From assembly GCA_024710445.1 (NCBI GenBank), contig JANJUT010000215.1, positions 1 to 14,711 of the forward strand: a stretch of DNA of 14,711 nucleotides, given 5' to 3'. Origin of the DNA: Thiobacillus sp. (GTDB lineage: Bacteria > Pseudomonadota > Gammaproteobacteria > Burkholderiales > Thiobacillaceae). The position numbers and the translations under genes are program-made. Positions 9,252 to 14,673 of the stretch are shown one piece after another; the stretch's first letter is position 1; the number at the start of each line of letters is the position of its first letter. Below the pieces are notes generated by a model. That model searched no databases. It had not been told where the DNA came from and saw only the letters and a program-made list of their open reading frames with translations.

Positions 9252-9707
9252 ATGAAAACCACGCTTGCCGCCGCACTGTTAGTCAGCCTTGCAGGCCTGC
9301 CCGCCTGGGCTGCCAATGTCAGCGTCACCAATGTCTGGGCGCGTGCCACCATGCCGGGGCAACCGGTCAGCGGTGCCTACATGCAGATCCAGTCCGATGA
9401 AAATGCGAAGCTGATAGGGGCATCCAGCCCGGTCGTGCCGCGCGTGGAAATCCATGAAATGAAAATGGATGGTGATGTGATGCGGATGCGTGAAGTCAAG
9501 GCGATCGACCTGCCGAAAGGCAAGACCGTTTCACTCGAGCCGGGCGGGTTTCACATCATGCTGATGAATCTGCAGAAACCGATTGCTGCGGGCGAGATGG
9601 TTCCGCTCAAACTGGTCGTGGAATCCGGCGGCAAGCAGCAGACGATTGAGGTGAAAGCCGAAGCACGCGGTGCGGGCGGCGGCACCATGCAGCATCAGCA
9701 TCACTAA
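9252..9707 (+). CDS. Periplasmic copper chaperone PCuAC
   Basis: Secreted cupredoxin-like chaperone (DUF461/PCuAC family) that delivers copper to cytochrome c oxidase and related cuproenzymes. Signal peptide 1-20 (LPAWA, then ANVSV). The copper motif H-X10-M-X21-H-X-M fits exactly: H68, M79, H101, M103. Extra potential ligands are M70, M72, M77 and the C-terminal MQHQHH tail (146-151), like the Met/His tails that bind Cu(II) in some relatives. AGGG lies 7 nt before the ATG (9241-9244). The gene is 23 nt after the copper receptor, probably one transcript. Its TAA overlaps the TAG of the convergent hvfC by two bases, with no room for a terminator. The 151-residue length is normal. Confidence 0.95.
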   Translation: MKTTLAAALLVSLAGLPAWAANVSVTNVWARATMPGQPVSGAYMQIQSDENAKLIGASSPVVPRVEIHEMKMDGDVMRMREVKAIDLPKGKTVSLEPGGFHIMLMNLQKPIAAGEMVPLKLVVESGGKQQTIEVKAEARGAGGGTMQHQHH

Positions 9708-10465
9708 GCCTGACGGATTCCCAGGATCGCGCCACGCGCACGCAAGTCTTCCAGCAGCGCACCACCAGCCTGCAGGATCAGCGCGGGGTCGGGGTGGCGG
9801 CTTTCTTCGGCGATGCGTTGCAGGGCGGCGCGCCCGCTCAGGGTTCCCGCTTCGATCAGGGTGAGCAGGCGTGCCGTGAAGGCATTGATCTCGGTGAATG
9901 CCACCCGGTCTTGGCCATCGCGGAATACCAGCAGCCAGGTTTCAGCAGGTTGCACTTTGCGTCGCGGTGCGATGTGGTGCACGGGCCAGTCGTAATGCAG
10001 GTTGGCCAGCACCGGATTCAGCACGGGTGTGCCATCGAGCAGATCACCGGCGGTATCGATGCCGCAATCCACGCTGCGGTTCGACACCGACAGCACCAAC
10101 TCAATCCACTCATAATGCGCCAGCGCCAATAGATATGGCGGATAGCCTTCATGGGGCGTCCATTCATTTTGCAGAAACTGCACGAACTCGTCTGGAATCT
10201 GCCGGAAATAGGGGGTGTGACTGCGATGCGTACTGAAAAACCCACGCACCAGTTTTGACCATTTGCGCACGCCAAGCACGTTCTTCAGAACCGGAAAGCA
10301 CGCCAGCAAGAACCCTTCCACATTGTTGTAGAGCAGTTCGTTGTAGATGTTCATGCGTCGCGCTTCCACGCCAGCCGGGCGCGGGTTTGCCCTGGGATCG
10401 CGGATGTGCGCGGTGAAGGCGCGCTGGTAACGCTGAAATTCAGGAAGCTCGGGCGAGGGTTTCAT
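9704..10465 (-). CDS. hvfC: HvfC/BufC-type RiPP maturation partner (DUF2063)
   Basis: Partner protein of the MNIO enzyme HvfB, thought to bind and present the precursor peptide during modification. The N-terminal DUF2063 domain (about 8-100) shows the usual features: [32 protein letters not shown] (38-54) and [12 protein letters not shown] (76-87). [16 protein letters not shown] (108-123) belongs to the linker or second domain; the C-terminal half (about 160-253) is an all-alpha/beta domain with no recognised catalytic residues. I chose ATG 10465, which gives 253 residues and starts 26 nt inside hvfB, so the two are translationally coupled; an open frame extending upstream to 10621 has no HvfC-like sequence and is antisense-like noise over hvfB. 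No DoxX-like HvfD gene follows. Confidence 0.9.
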   Translation of the reverse strand: MKPSPELPEFQRYQRAFTAHIRDPRANPRPAGVEARRMNIYNELLYNNVEGFLLACFPVLKNVLGVRKWSKLVRGFFSTHRSHTPYFRQIPDEFVQFLQNEWTPHEGYPPYLLALAHYEWIELVLSVSNRSVDCGIDTAGDLLDGTPVLNPVLANLHYDWPVHHIAPRRKVQPAETWLLVFRDGQDRVAFTEINAFTARLLTLIEAGTLSGRAALQRIAEESRHPDPALILQAGGALLEDLRARGAILGIRQA

Positions 10466-11321
10466 GGGCGGCGTGCGCTGCCTGGCTGTGTTGAGTTTGG
10501 CTGTGTCGATTCTGGATCTGCGCGATGTGTTCGACTTCGCGCACCAGTTCGGCCAGCGGCGGGATGTTGAAGTCACGCTCCAGCAGCGTGGGGAAGACGC
10601 CGTGGAGGTGATAGGTTTCATCGAGCAGCGCCCACACCGGGTCGATCACATCGGCACCGTGAGTGTCGATGATCAGGTCGTCCGCCTCGTTGTAATGGCC
10701 GGCCATGTGCAGATACACAATGCGTTCGCCCGGCAGGGCACGAATGAATTCGAGTGGGTCATAGCGATGGTTCACGCTGTTGACGTAGACGTTGTTGACG
10801 TCGAGATGCAGGTCGCAATCGGCCTCGTCGAGCACCGCACGGATGAAATGCGCCTCGTCCATCTCGGCGATGGGTGAAGCCGTATAGAACGATGCATTTT
10901 CGATGGCGATGCGGCGTTCCAGAATGTCCTGCGTGCGGCGGATGCGCGCAGCGACGTAGTTCACCGCATCTTCCGTGAATGGAATCGGCAGCAGGTCATA
11001 CAGATGCCCGTCATCCGAGCAGTACGACAAATGTTCGGTAAAAAGGGCAATGCCGTGGGCATCCATCAATTGCCGTGTTTTGTGCAGCAGCATTTCGTCG
11101 AGCGGAGCCGGGCCGCCAAGTGACAGCGACAGGCCGTGGCAGACGAAGGGAAAGCGTTCGGTAAAACCGCGCAGGTCGCGGCCATAGGCGCCCCCCATGT
11201 CGATCCAGTTCTCCGGAGCGATTTCGAAAAAATCGATGGCATCGGGGACATGGATTTTCAGCTCGGGCAGAAGCTCGCGCCGAAAACCCAGTCCCGCGCC
11301 GGTGGGGCGCAGGGTTTTCAT
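10440..11321 (-). CDS. hvfB: HvfB/BufB-type multinuclear non-heme iron oxidase (MNIO, DUF692)
   Basis: Iron-dependent TIM-barrel oxidase predicted to convert cysteines of the neighbouring precursor into copper-binding heterocycles or thioamides. The 293-residue sequence has the DUF692 conserved blocks: [10 protein letters not shown] (8-17), FFEIAPENW (31-39), [10 protein letters not shown] (61-70), TEHLSY (95-100), IAIENASFY (138-146), [15 protein letters not shown] (171-185), YLHMAGHY (203-210), IDTHG (218-222) and LLERD (246-250). Likely metal ligands are among H62, E96, H97, E141, D174, H205, H209, D219, H221 and E248. The C-terminal tail is His/Gln-rich (H265, H273, H278, H283, H286) and is encoded partly over the start of hvfC. 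It starts 10 nt after the precursor stop. MbnB (methanobactin) is a relative, but the partner here is DUF2063, which points to the HvfABC/bufferin branch. Confidence 0.94.
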   Translation of the reverse strand: MKTLRPTGAGLGFRRELLPELKIHVPDAIDFFEIAPENWIDMGGAYGRDLRGFTERFPFVCHGLSLSLGGPAPLDEMLLHKTRQLMDAHGIALFTEHLSYCSDDGHLYDLLPIPFTEDAVNYVAARIRRTQDILERRIAIENASFYTASPIAEMDEAHFIRAVLDEADCDLHLDVNNVYVNSVNHRYDPLEFIRALPGERIVYLHMAGHYNEADDLIIDTHGADVIDPVWALLDETYHLHGVFPTLLERDFNIPPLAELVREVEHIAQIQNRHSQTQHSQAAHAAHETLARAS

Positions 11322-11331
11322 GGCAGGGCGT

Positions 11332-11772
11332 TTACTTCATTCCGCCCATGCCGCCGCACTTGCCTTCCATCGGCATTTTGGCGCCACCGCATTTGCCCTG
11401 CATCATCTTGCCCATTTCAGCCTGGTCGAGAGAGCCGTCCTTGTTGGCATCCATTGAGTCAAACACGGCCTCGTGCCGCTTGACGAATTCTTCCTTGCTG
11501 ACCTTGCCGTCCTTGTTGGCGGCCATCATGGCAGGGCAGGGCATGCCTTCGGGTGCACCGGCTTTCATGCCGCCGCATTTTCCCTCCCCCGCTTTCATGC
11601 CGCCGCACTTGCCTTCCATCGGTTTTGGGACAGTTGTGTCCGCAACCTGGTAACCGCTCGACAGGCCGGACAGGGCGAAGGGGTTTTCGGTGGCCGATGC
11701 AATGGGCGCGGCAGCCATGCTGGCAACAAAGGCGGAACCAACAGCCGTAGCGATAAGGGTTTTCTTGGACAT
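11332..11772 (-). CDS. hvfA: HvfA/bufferin-type RiPP metallophore precursor with embedded EF-hand
   Basis: Secreted small Cys-rich protein, the predicted substrate of HvfB/HvfC and a periplasmic copper sequestrant. Numbered from ATG 11772 (146 residues): Sec signal 1-28 (IASA, then TENPF); [17 protein letters not shown] (29-45), a stretch usual at the mature N-terminus of this family. Then modules EGKCGG at 53-58 and 63-68, GMPCPAMM (76-83), an EF-hand region (84-119), QGKCGG (125-130) and EGKCGG (136-141). Cysteines are C56, C66, C79, C128, C139; mature Met content is high. The second EF loop [12 protein letters not shown] (108-119) is canonical; the first ([12 protein letters not shown], 84-95) has Ala instead of Asp at position 1. 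GGAG lies 8 nt upstream of the ATG; an in-frame TTG at 11790 is inside that leader and rejected. It heads an operon with hvfB and hvfC. Confidence 0.88.
   Translation of the reverse strand: MSKKTLIATAVGSAFVASMAAAPIASATENPFALSGLSSGYQVADTTVPKPMEGKCGGMKAGEGKCGGMKAGAPEGMPCPAMMAANKDGKVSKEEFVKRHEAVFDSMDANKDGSLDQAEMGKMMQGKCGGAKMPMEGKCGGMGGMK
11347..11373. repeat. Exact 27-bp direct repeat, copy 1 (3' end of hvfA)
   Basis: Identical base for base to 11596-11622. It encodes PMEGKCGGM at residues 134-142 of the precursor. The two copies are 249 nt (83 codons) apart and in frame, enclosing the EF-hand. Recombination or replication slippage between them would remove the EF-hand segment without a frameshift. 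Confidence 0.9.
11561..11620. repeat. Two tandem 30-bp imperfect repeats in hvfA
   Basis: Units 11561-11590 and 11591-11620 share their first 17 bases exactly and then diverge at a few positions. Each encodes one decapeptide with the core EGKCGGMK (residues 51-60 and 61-70), so the metal-binding modules probably multiplied by tandem duplication. Confidence 0.85.
11596..11622. repeat. Exact 27-bp direct repeat, copy 2 (middle of hvfA)
   Basis: Second copy of the repeat at 11347-11373, encoding PMEGKCGGM at residues 51-59. It overlaps the second unit of the tandem 30-bp repeats and marks the N-terminal border of the EF-hand-containing stretch. Confidence 0.9.
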
Positions 11773-11828
11773 CGTTTTCTCTCCAGACAAATAAATTTAA
11801 GGCCATCAAAAATGATCCCGGACGGACC

Positions 11829-11834
11829 GGTTAC
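11829..11834 (-). promoter_or_regulatory. Candidate ECF -35 element GTAACC before hvfA
   Basis: On the minus strand GTAACC lies 56 nt before the hvfA ATG, between the anti-sigma stop and the hvfA ribosome site. An AAC-containing -35 is typical of ECF promoters, and I recall GTAACC as the -35 of Caulobacter sigma-F, which controls bufferin operons. No clear -10 of the Caulobacter form (CGAA) is seen at 16 nt, where TTTT appears instead; CGTCCGGG lies too close (5 nt). Hence only a candidate. Confidence 0.4.
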
Positions 11835-11842
11835 TTGCAAAA

Positions 11843-11854
11843 GGCTCAAGAGCC
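11843..11854 (-). terminator. Weak hairpin at the end of the anti-sigma gene
   Basis: GGCTC-TT-GAGCC on the minus strand spans the anti-sigma stop codon and is followed by TTTT. The stem is at most 4-5 bp with a very tight loop, so termination would be leaky. It could separate sigma/anti-sigma transcription from hvfABC in part. Confidence 0.3.
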
Positions 11855-12103
11855 GAGCTTTTTCTGCAATTCGGTTTTGATGCGCTGCCGGGCGTTGGGC
11901 GTGAGTCCAGGCGTGGTGTCGTCCACGCCTGTTTCCACACGGAACAGGCGGCGCATTTCCTGCAATTGCGAGTTGAAGCGGGCGCAGTTTTTGCACATGG
12001 CCAGGTGAAACTGCATGGCCATGCGCTCAGCAAACCGCAGGCGTTCGTCCATGGCGCGCGACGCAAGTTCCGTCGTTTCCTTACACGTTGGCATCCATTT
12101 CAC
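11846..12103 (-). CDS. Soluble zinc-finger anti-sigma factor
   Basis: Small cytoplasmic protein expected to hold the adjacent ECF sigma factor inactive until a signal is sensed. From GTG 12103 it is 85 residues, with C7 and the zinc anti-sigma motif H33-X3-C37-X2-C40 (FHLAMCKNC). There is no membrane segment, unlike many anti-sigma factors of metal-stress ECF systems, so it should sense a cytoplasmic signal such as a thiol oxidant or metal displacing zinc. The GTG overlaps the sigma stop (GTGA, 4 nt) and has AGGT 5 nt upstream; ATG 12094 is an alternative start without a ribosome site, three codons shorter and retaining all four ligands. It lies 73 nt before hvfA on the same strand. Confidence 0.8.
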   Translation of the reverse strand: MKWMPTCKETTELASRAMDERLRFAERMAMQFHLAMCKNCARFNSQLQEMRRLFRVETGVDDTTPGLTPNARQRIKTELQKKLGS

Positions 12104-12666
12104 GTTGCACCTGCTTTCGAAAAACCGTTCAACTCCAGGCATTGCCGCATGAACAAACGCGCCCGATGCAGCAGTACCCAGCAGTTGGTCGGGGTAATGT
12201 CGAGTTCCTTACAGATTTCTTCGGTTTCCATGCCGCCGACCTCACGCAGGCTGAAAACCTGCGCCATCAACGGTTTCAGGCGGTCGGCGCATTCGTCCAG
12301 CACGCGTCGTAGCTGGCTGAGTTCGGCTTCGGCATGCGGATTGCCCCAGGAGCGGAGCGGTTCGGCCCAGTGGCCGTCTTCCTTGAACAGCAGGTCGACT
12401 GCTTCCTCGCCATCCGCGCTGTGCGGCAGGGCAACCTCGCGCACCTGGCGCCGGATCAGGTCGACGATCTTGTGTTTGAGTATGCCGGTGAGCCAGGTGC
12501 GCGGGCTGGCGTCACCCGTGTAGCGAGCCTGTGCGGAAAGCGCGGCCAGCAGGGTTTCCTGCACCGCATCTTCGGCCAGTTCGTCCGAATGGAGCTGGCG
12601 GCGTGCCACCCGGAATAAATAATCTCCGTGCTCGGCCAGCCAGGATTGCGCGTCAAGCGTGTGCAT
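12100..12666 (-). CDS. ECF-type RNA polymerase sigma factor
   Basis: Sigma-70 family factor with regions 2 and 4 only. Numbered from ATG 12666 (188 residues): region 2 about 11-75 (LAEDAVQETLLAAL at 30-43, then PRTWLTGILKHKIVDLIRR at 55-73) and region 4 about 118-178 (LKPLMAQVFSLREVGGMETEEIC, then the helix-turn-helix DITPTNCWVLLHRARLFMRQCL). The NCWVLLHRAR ending and the adjacent zinc-finger protein resemble a betaproteobacterial family I remember as TIGR02943. ATG 12666 has GAGG 8 nt upstream; ATG 12678, four codons earlier, lacks one. The frame stays open to 13008 but that part runs antisense through the heat-shock gene. Translationally coupled to the anti-sigma gene and followed by hvfABC, so it probably controls that operon and itself. 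Confidence 0.9.
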   Translation of the reverse strand: MHTLDAQSWLAEHGDYLFRVARRQLHSDELAEDAVQETLLAALSAQARYTGDASPRTWLTGILKHKIVDLIRRQVREVALPHSADGEEAVDLLFKEDGHWAEPLRSWGNPHAEAELSQLRRVLDECADRLKPLMAQVFSLREVGGMETEEICKELDITPTNCWVLLHRARLFMRQCLELNGFSKAGAT

Positions 12667-12736
12667 GTATTGCCTCATTTTGGTTTGATGGCGTGAGTGC
12701 ACTTTAGTGGCAGCGGCACAAAGAAACAAACCGGCC

Positions 12737-12764
12737 CTTGAAACGAAAACATCGCACCCCAGAT
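12737..12764 (+). promoter_or_regulatory. Sigma-32 (RpoH) heat-shock promoter for the Hsp20 gene
   Basis: CTTGAAA (12737-12743) matches the sigma-32 -35 box exactly, and CCCCAGAT (12757-12764) matches the -10 consensus CCCCATNT at all but one of the specified positions. The 13-nt spacer is within the normal range. Transcription would begin near 12771, giving a leader of about 34 nt with a strong AAGGAG (12793-12798) 6 nt before the ATG. Confidence 0.85.
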
Positions 12765-12804
12765 CGGTTGTATCCGACCATTTGTTAACTTGAAGGAGAC
12801 TACG

Positions 12805-13245
12805 ATGGCTAATATCACCCGTCACGGCCCGTTTGGGGTAACTGATCCGTTTGCAACGTCTGATCCGCTCGACAATCTGTTTCGCGGCTTTTTCCGGCCG
12901 GTGCAGATGGACAAGGACATGCCGCAGATACGCATGGATGTGAAGGAAGATGCGGCGAGCTACGCGGTTCATGCCGATATTCCTGGCGTGAGCAAGGACG
13001 ATATCCATGTCAGCATCGATGGCAATACGGTGTCGATCAGCGCCGAAGTAAAGAAGAACTTCGAGCAGAAGGAAGGCGAGACCGTGCTGCGACGCGAGCG
13101 GTCATTCGGGCGCGTCAGCCGCAGTTTTGCGCTGGAGAACGAGATTGACGAAGCATCGGCCAATGCCCGCTACCAGGATGGCGTGCTGGAACTGGTGCTG
13201 CCGAAGAAGGTGGCAGCAGCGGCCAGGCGGCTGGCAGTGCAATAA
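12805..13245 (+). CDS. Hsp20 / alpha-crystallin small heat-shock protein
   Basis: ATP-independent holdase that binds unfolding proteins in the cytoplasm, usually as a large oligomer. From ATG 12805 it has 146 residues: N-terminal arm 1-41 with DPFATSDPLDNLFRGFF (14-30), alpha-crystallin domain about 42-134 (RMDVKEDAASYAVHADIPGVSKDDI, SFGRVSRSFALENEID, YQDGVLELVLPKK), and a short tail ending RRLAVQ whose L143-A-V145 can serve as the IxI/V anchoring motif. The start is set by AAGGAG 6 nt upstream; an in-frame TTG at 12790 overlaps that site and is rejected. It is driven by a sigma-32 promoter and closed by a strong terminator, so it is a single-gene unit, divergent from the ECF sigma gene. Confidence 0.97.
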   Translation: MANITRHGPFGVTDPFATSDPLDNLFRGFFRPVQMDKDMPQIRMDVKEDAASYAVHADIPGVSKDDIHVSIDGNTVSISAEVKKNFEQKEGETVLRRERSFGRVSRSFALENEIDEASANARYQDGVLELVLPKKVAAAARRLAVQ

Positions 13246-13262
13246 CGCCAGCACGCTGGAAT

Positions 13263-13291
13263 AAAAAAGGCGACTTCGCGTCGCCTTTTTT
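13263..13291 (+). terminator. Strong Rho-independent terminator after hsp20
   Basis: AAAAAAGGCGAC and GTCGCCTTTTTT form a perfect 12-bp inverted repeat around the 5-nt loop TTCGC; the core GGCGAC/GTCGCC stem is capped by a UUCG-like loop. The A- and T-runs on both sides would allow termination in either direction, though no gene approaches from the right. Confidence 0.93.
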
Positions 13292-13298
13292 AATGGCG

Positions 13299-13304
13299 TA
13301 AAAT
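13299..13304 (+). promoter_or_regulatory. Possible -10 box (TAAAAT) for argB
   Basis: TAAAAT lies 8 nt after the hsp20 terminator and 26 nt before the argB start, a 5/6 match to TATAAT. No matching -35 is present, since that region is inside the terminator. It is plausible only because argB must be started somewhere between 13292 and 13330. Confidence 0.35.
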
Positions 13305-13330
13305 TCGCACACATTCAATCCGGAGCCGTC

Positions 13331-14215
13331 ATGACCGCAACCCATACCGCCGCTGAAAAAGCCAATATCCTGTGTGAGGCGTTGCCCTATATCCAGCGGT
13401 TTTACGACAAGACCATCGTCATCAAATATGGTGGAAACGCCATGACCGAACGGCATTTGATGGAAGCTTTTGCCAAGGATGTGGTGCTGCTGAAACTGGT
13501 GGGCATGAATCCGGTGGTGGTACACGGTGGCGGCCCGCAGATCGCCGGACTGTTGCAGCGGATCGGCAAGCAGAGCGAGTTTATCCAGGGCATGCGCGTT
13601 ACCGATGACGAAACGCTGGATGTGGTGGAGATGGTGCTCGGCGGCCTGGTCAATCAGGATATCGTGACGCTGATCAACAAGCACGGCGGCAAGGCGGTGG
13701 GGCTGACCGGCAAGGACGGCAACTTCATCCACGCCAGGAAGATGTTCGTGGCGAGCAAGGAAAAAGCCGACCAGATGCTCGACATCGGCCAGGTCGGCGA
13801 GATCACCAGCATCGACCCGGAAATCATCCAGGTGCTCGATGCGCGCGACTTCATTCCGGTAGTGGCGCCGCTCGGTGCCGATTCCGAGGGCAACGCCTAC
13901 AATATCAATGCCGACGTCGCGGCTGGCAAGATCGCCGGCGTGCTGCAAGCGGAAAAGGTCATTTTCATGACCAATACGCCGGGCGTGCTCGACAAGCAGA
14001 TGCAACTGCTGACCGGGCTGACGCCGCATCAGGTGGATGAGTTGATGGCCGATGGCACGATCAGCGGCGGCATGATTCCCAAGGTGGGCTATGCGGTTGA
14101 CGCGGTGAACCGCGGGGTGAAGACCGCGCACATCATCGACGGCCGGGTCGAACATGCGCTGCTGCTGGAAGTACTCACCCCGGAAGGCGTCGGCACCCTG
14201 ATCAAGCGGGCCTGA
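13331..14215 (+). CDS. argB: Acetylglutamate kinase (arginine biosynthesis)
   Basis: Phosphorylates N-acetylglutamate with ATP, the second step of arginine synthesis, in the cytoplasm. All amino-acid-kinase signatures are present over 294 residues: KYGGNAM (32-38), HGGGPQ (65-70), GMRVTDD (87-93), the nucleotide/substrate region [15 protein letters not shown] (191-205) and GGMIPKV (246-252). An extra N-terminal helix of about 25 residues precedes the first strand, and the C-terminal [20 protein letters not shown] region is of the type found in arginine-sensitive hexameric kinases, so feedback inhibition by arginine is likely. GGAG lies 7 nt before the ATG. It is followed 2 nt after its stop by the EVE-domain gene. 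Other arg genes are not in the window. Confidence 0.98.
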   Translation: MTATHTAAEKANILCEALPYIQRFYDKTIVIKYGGNAMTERHLMEAFAKDVVLLKLVGMNPVVVHGGGPQIAGLLQRIGKQSEFIQGMRVTDDETLDVVEMVLGGLVNQDIVTLINKHGGKAVGLTGKDGNFIHARKMFVASKEKADQMLDIGQVGEITSIDPEIIQVLDARDFIPVVAPLGADSEGNAYNINADVAAGKIAGVLQAEKVIFMTNTPGVLDKQMQLLTGLTPHQVDELMADGTISGGMIPKVGYAVDAVNRGVKTAHIIDGRVEHALLLEVLTPEGVGTLIKRA

Positions 14216-14217
14216 AC

Positions 14218-14673
14218 ATGCGCTACTGGGTCATGAAATCCGAACCGAGCGATGTCAGCATCGATGATCTGGCTGCCATGCCGAATCAAAGTGTCGCCTG
14301 GTATGGCATTCGGAACTATCAGGCGCGCAATTTCATGCGCGACCAGATGCGGGTCGGCGACAAGGTGTTGTTCTACCATTCGTCGTGCGCCGAACCCGGC
14401 GTGGCCGGACTGGCGGAAGTCAGTGTGCTGGCATATCCCGACGCGACGCAGTTCGACCCCATGAACAAGTACTTCGACCCCAAGGCCACGCCGGAAACGC
14501 CGCGCTGGGTGAATGTGGACGTGAAGCTGGTGAAGAAAACCCGGCTGATGCCGCTGTCGGAAATCCGCACCTATCCCGAACTCGCCAACATGCGCATCCT
14601 GCAAAAAGGCAATCGCCTGTCGATCACGCCGGTCGATCCGGCCGAATACGCCTTCATCGTCAAGCATCTTTAA
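14218..14673 (+). CDS. EVE-domain protein (PUA-like, modified-base or RNA reader type)
   Basis: A single EVE domain (151 residues), a fold related to PUA and YTH domains that is thought to recognise modified nucleobases; no enzymatic residues are expected and the bacterial role is unsettled. Conserved features: YWVMKSEP (3-10), the W28-Y29-GIRNYQARNFMR binding-pocket segment (28-41), GDKVLFYHSS (47-56), PRWVNVDVK (95-103) and RLSITPVDPAEY (133-144). The ATG lies 2 nt after the argB stop with no independent ribosome site, so translation is probably coupled to argB. The arrangement may be simple operon packing and need not mean a role in arginine synthesis. Confidence 0.93.
   Translation: MRYWVMKSEPSDVSIDDLAAMPNQSVAWYGIRNYQARNFMRDQMRVGDKVLFYHSSCAEPGVAGLAEVSVLAYPDATQFDPMNKYFDPKATPETPRWVNVDVKLVKKTRLMPLSEIRTYPELANMRILQKGNRLSITPVDPAEYAFIVKHL

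Noticed and set aside
10466..10621. Upstream extension of hvfC to 10621
   Set aside because: The extra 52 residues lie in another frame of hvfB, are Arg/Ser-rich and unlike any DUF2063 N-terminus; ATG 10465 fits the family.
10440..11321. Methanobactin biosynthesis (MbnB)
   Set aside because: The partner is DUF2063 (HvfC type), not MbnC, and the precursor is a long Sec-exported protein with repeated EGKCGG modules rather than a short leader-core peptide.
11347..11622. CRISPR-like or mobile repeats
   Set aside because: The repeats lie inside a coding frame, encode the same peptide and have no regular unique spacers.
11773..11790. TTG at 11790 as the start of the metallophore precursor
   Set aside because: It overlaps the GGAGAG ribosome site of the ATG at 11772, and the added six residues spoil the signal peptide start.
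12667..13008. Upstream extension of the ECF sigma gene to 13008
   Set aside because: The extension runs antisense through the promoter and coding part of hsp20, while ATG 12666 has a ribosome site and a normal sigma N-terminus.
13115..14155. 346-codon minus-strand open frame opposite argB and the end of hsp20
   Set aside because: Shadow of conserved argB; crosses a strong terminator and two genes with no support of its own.
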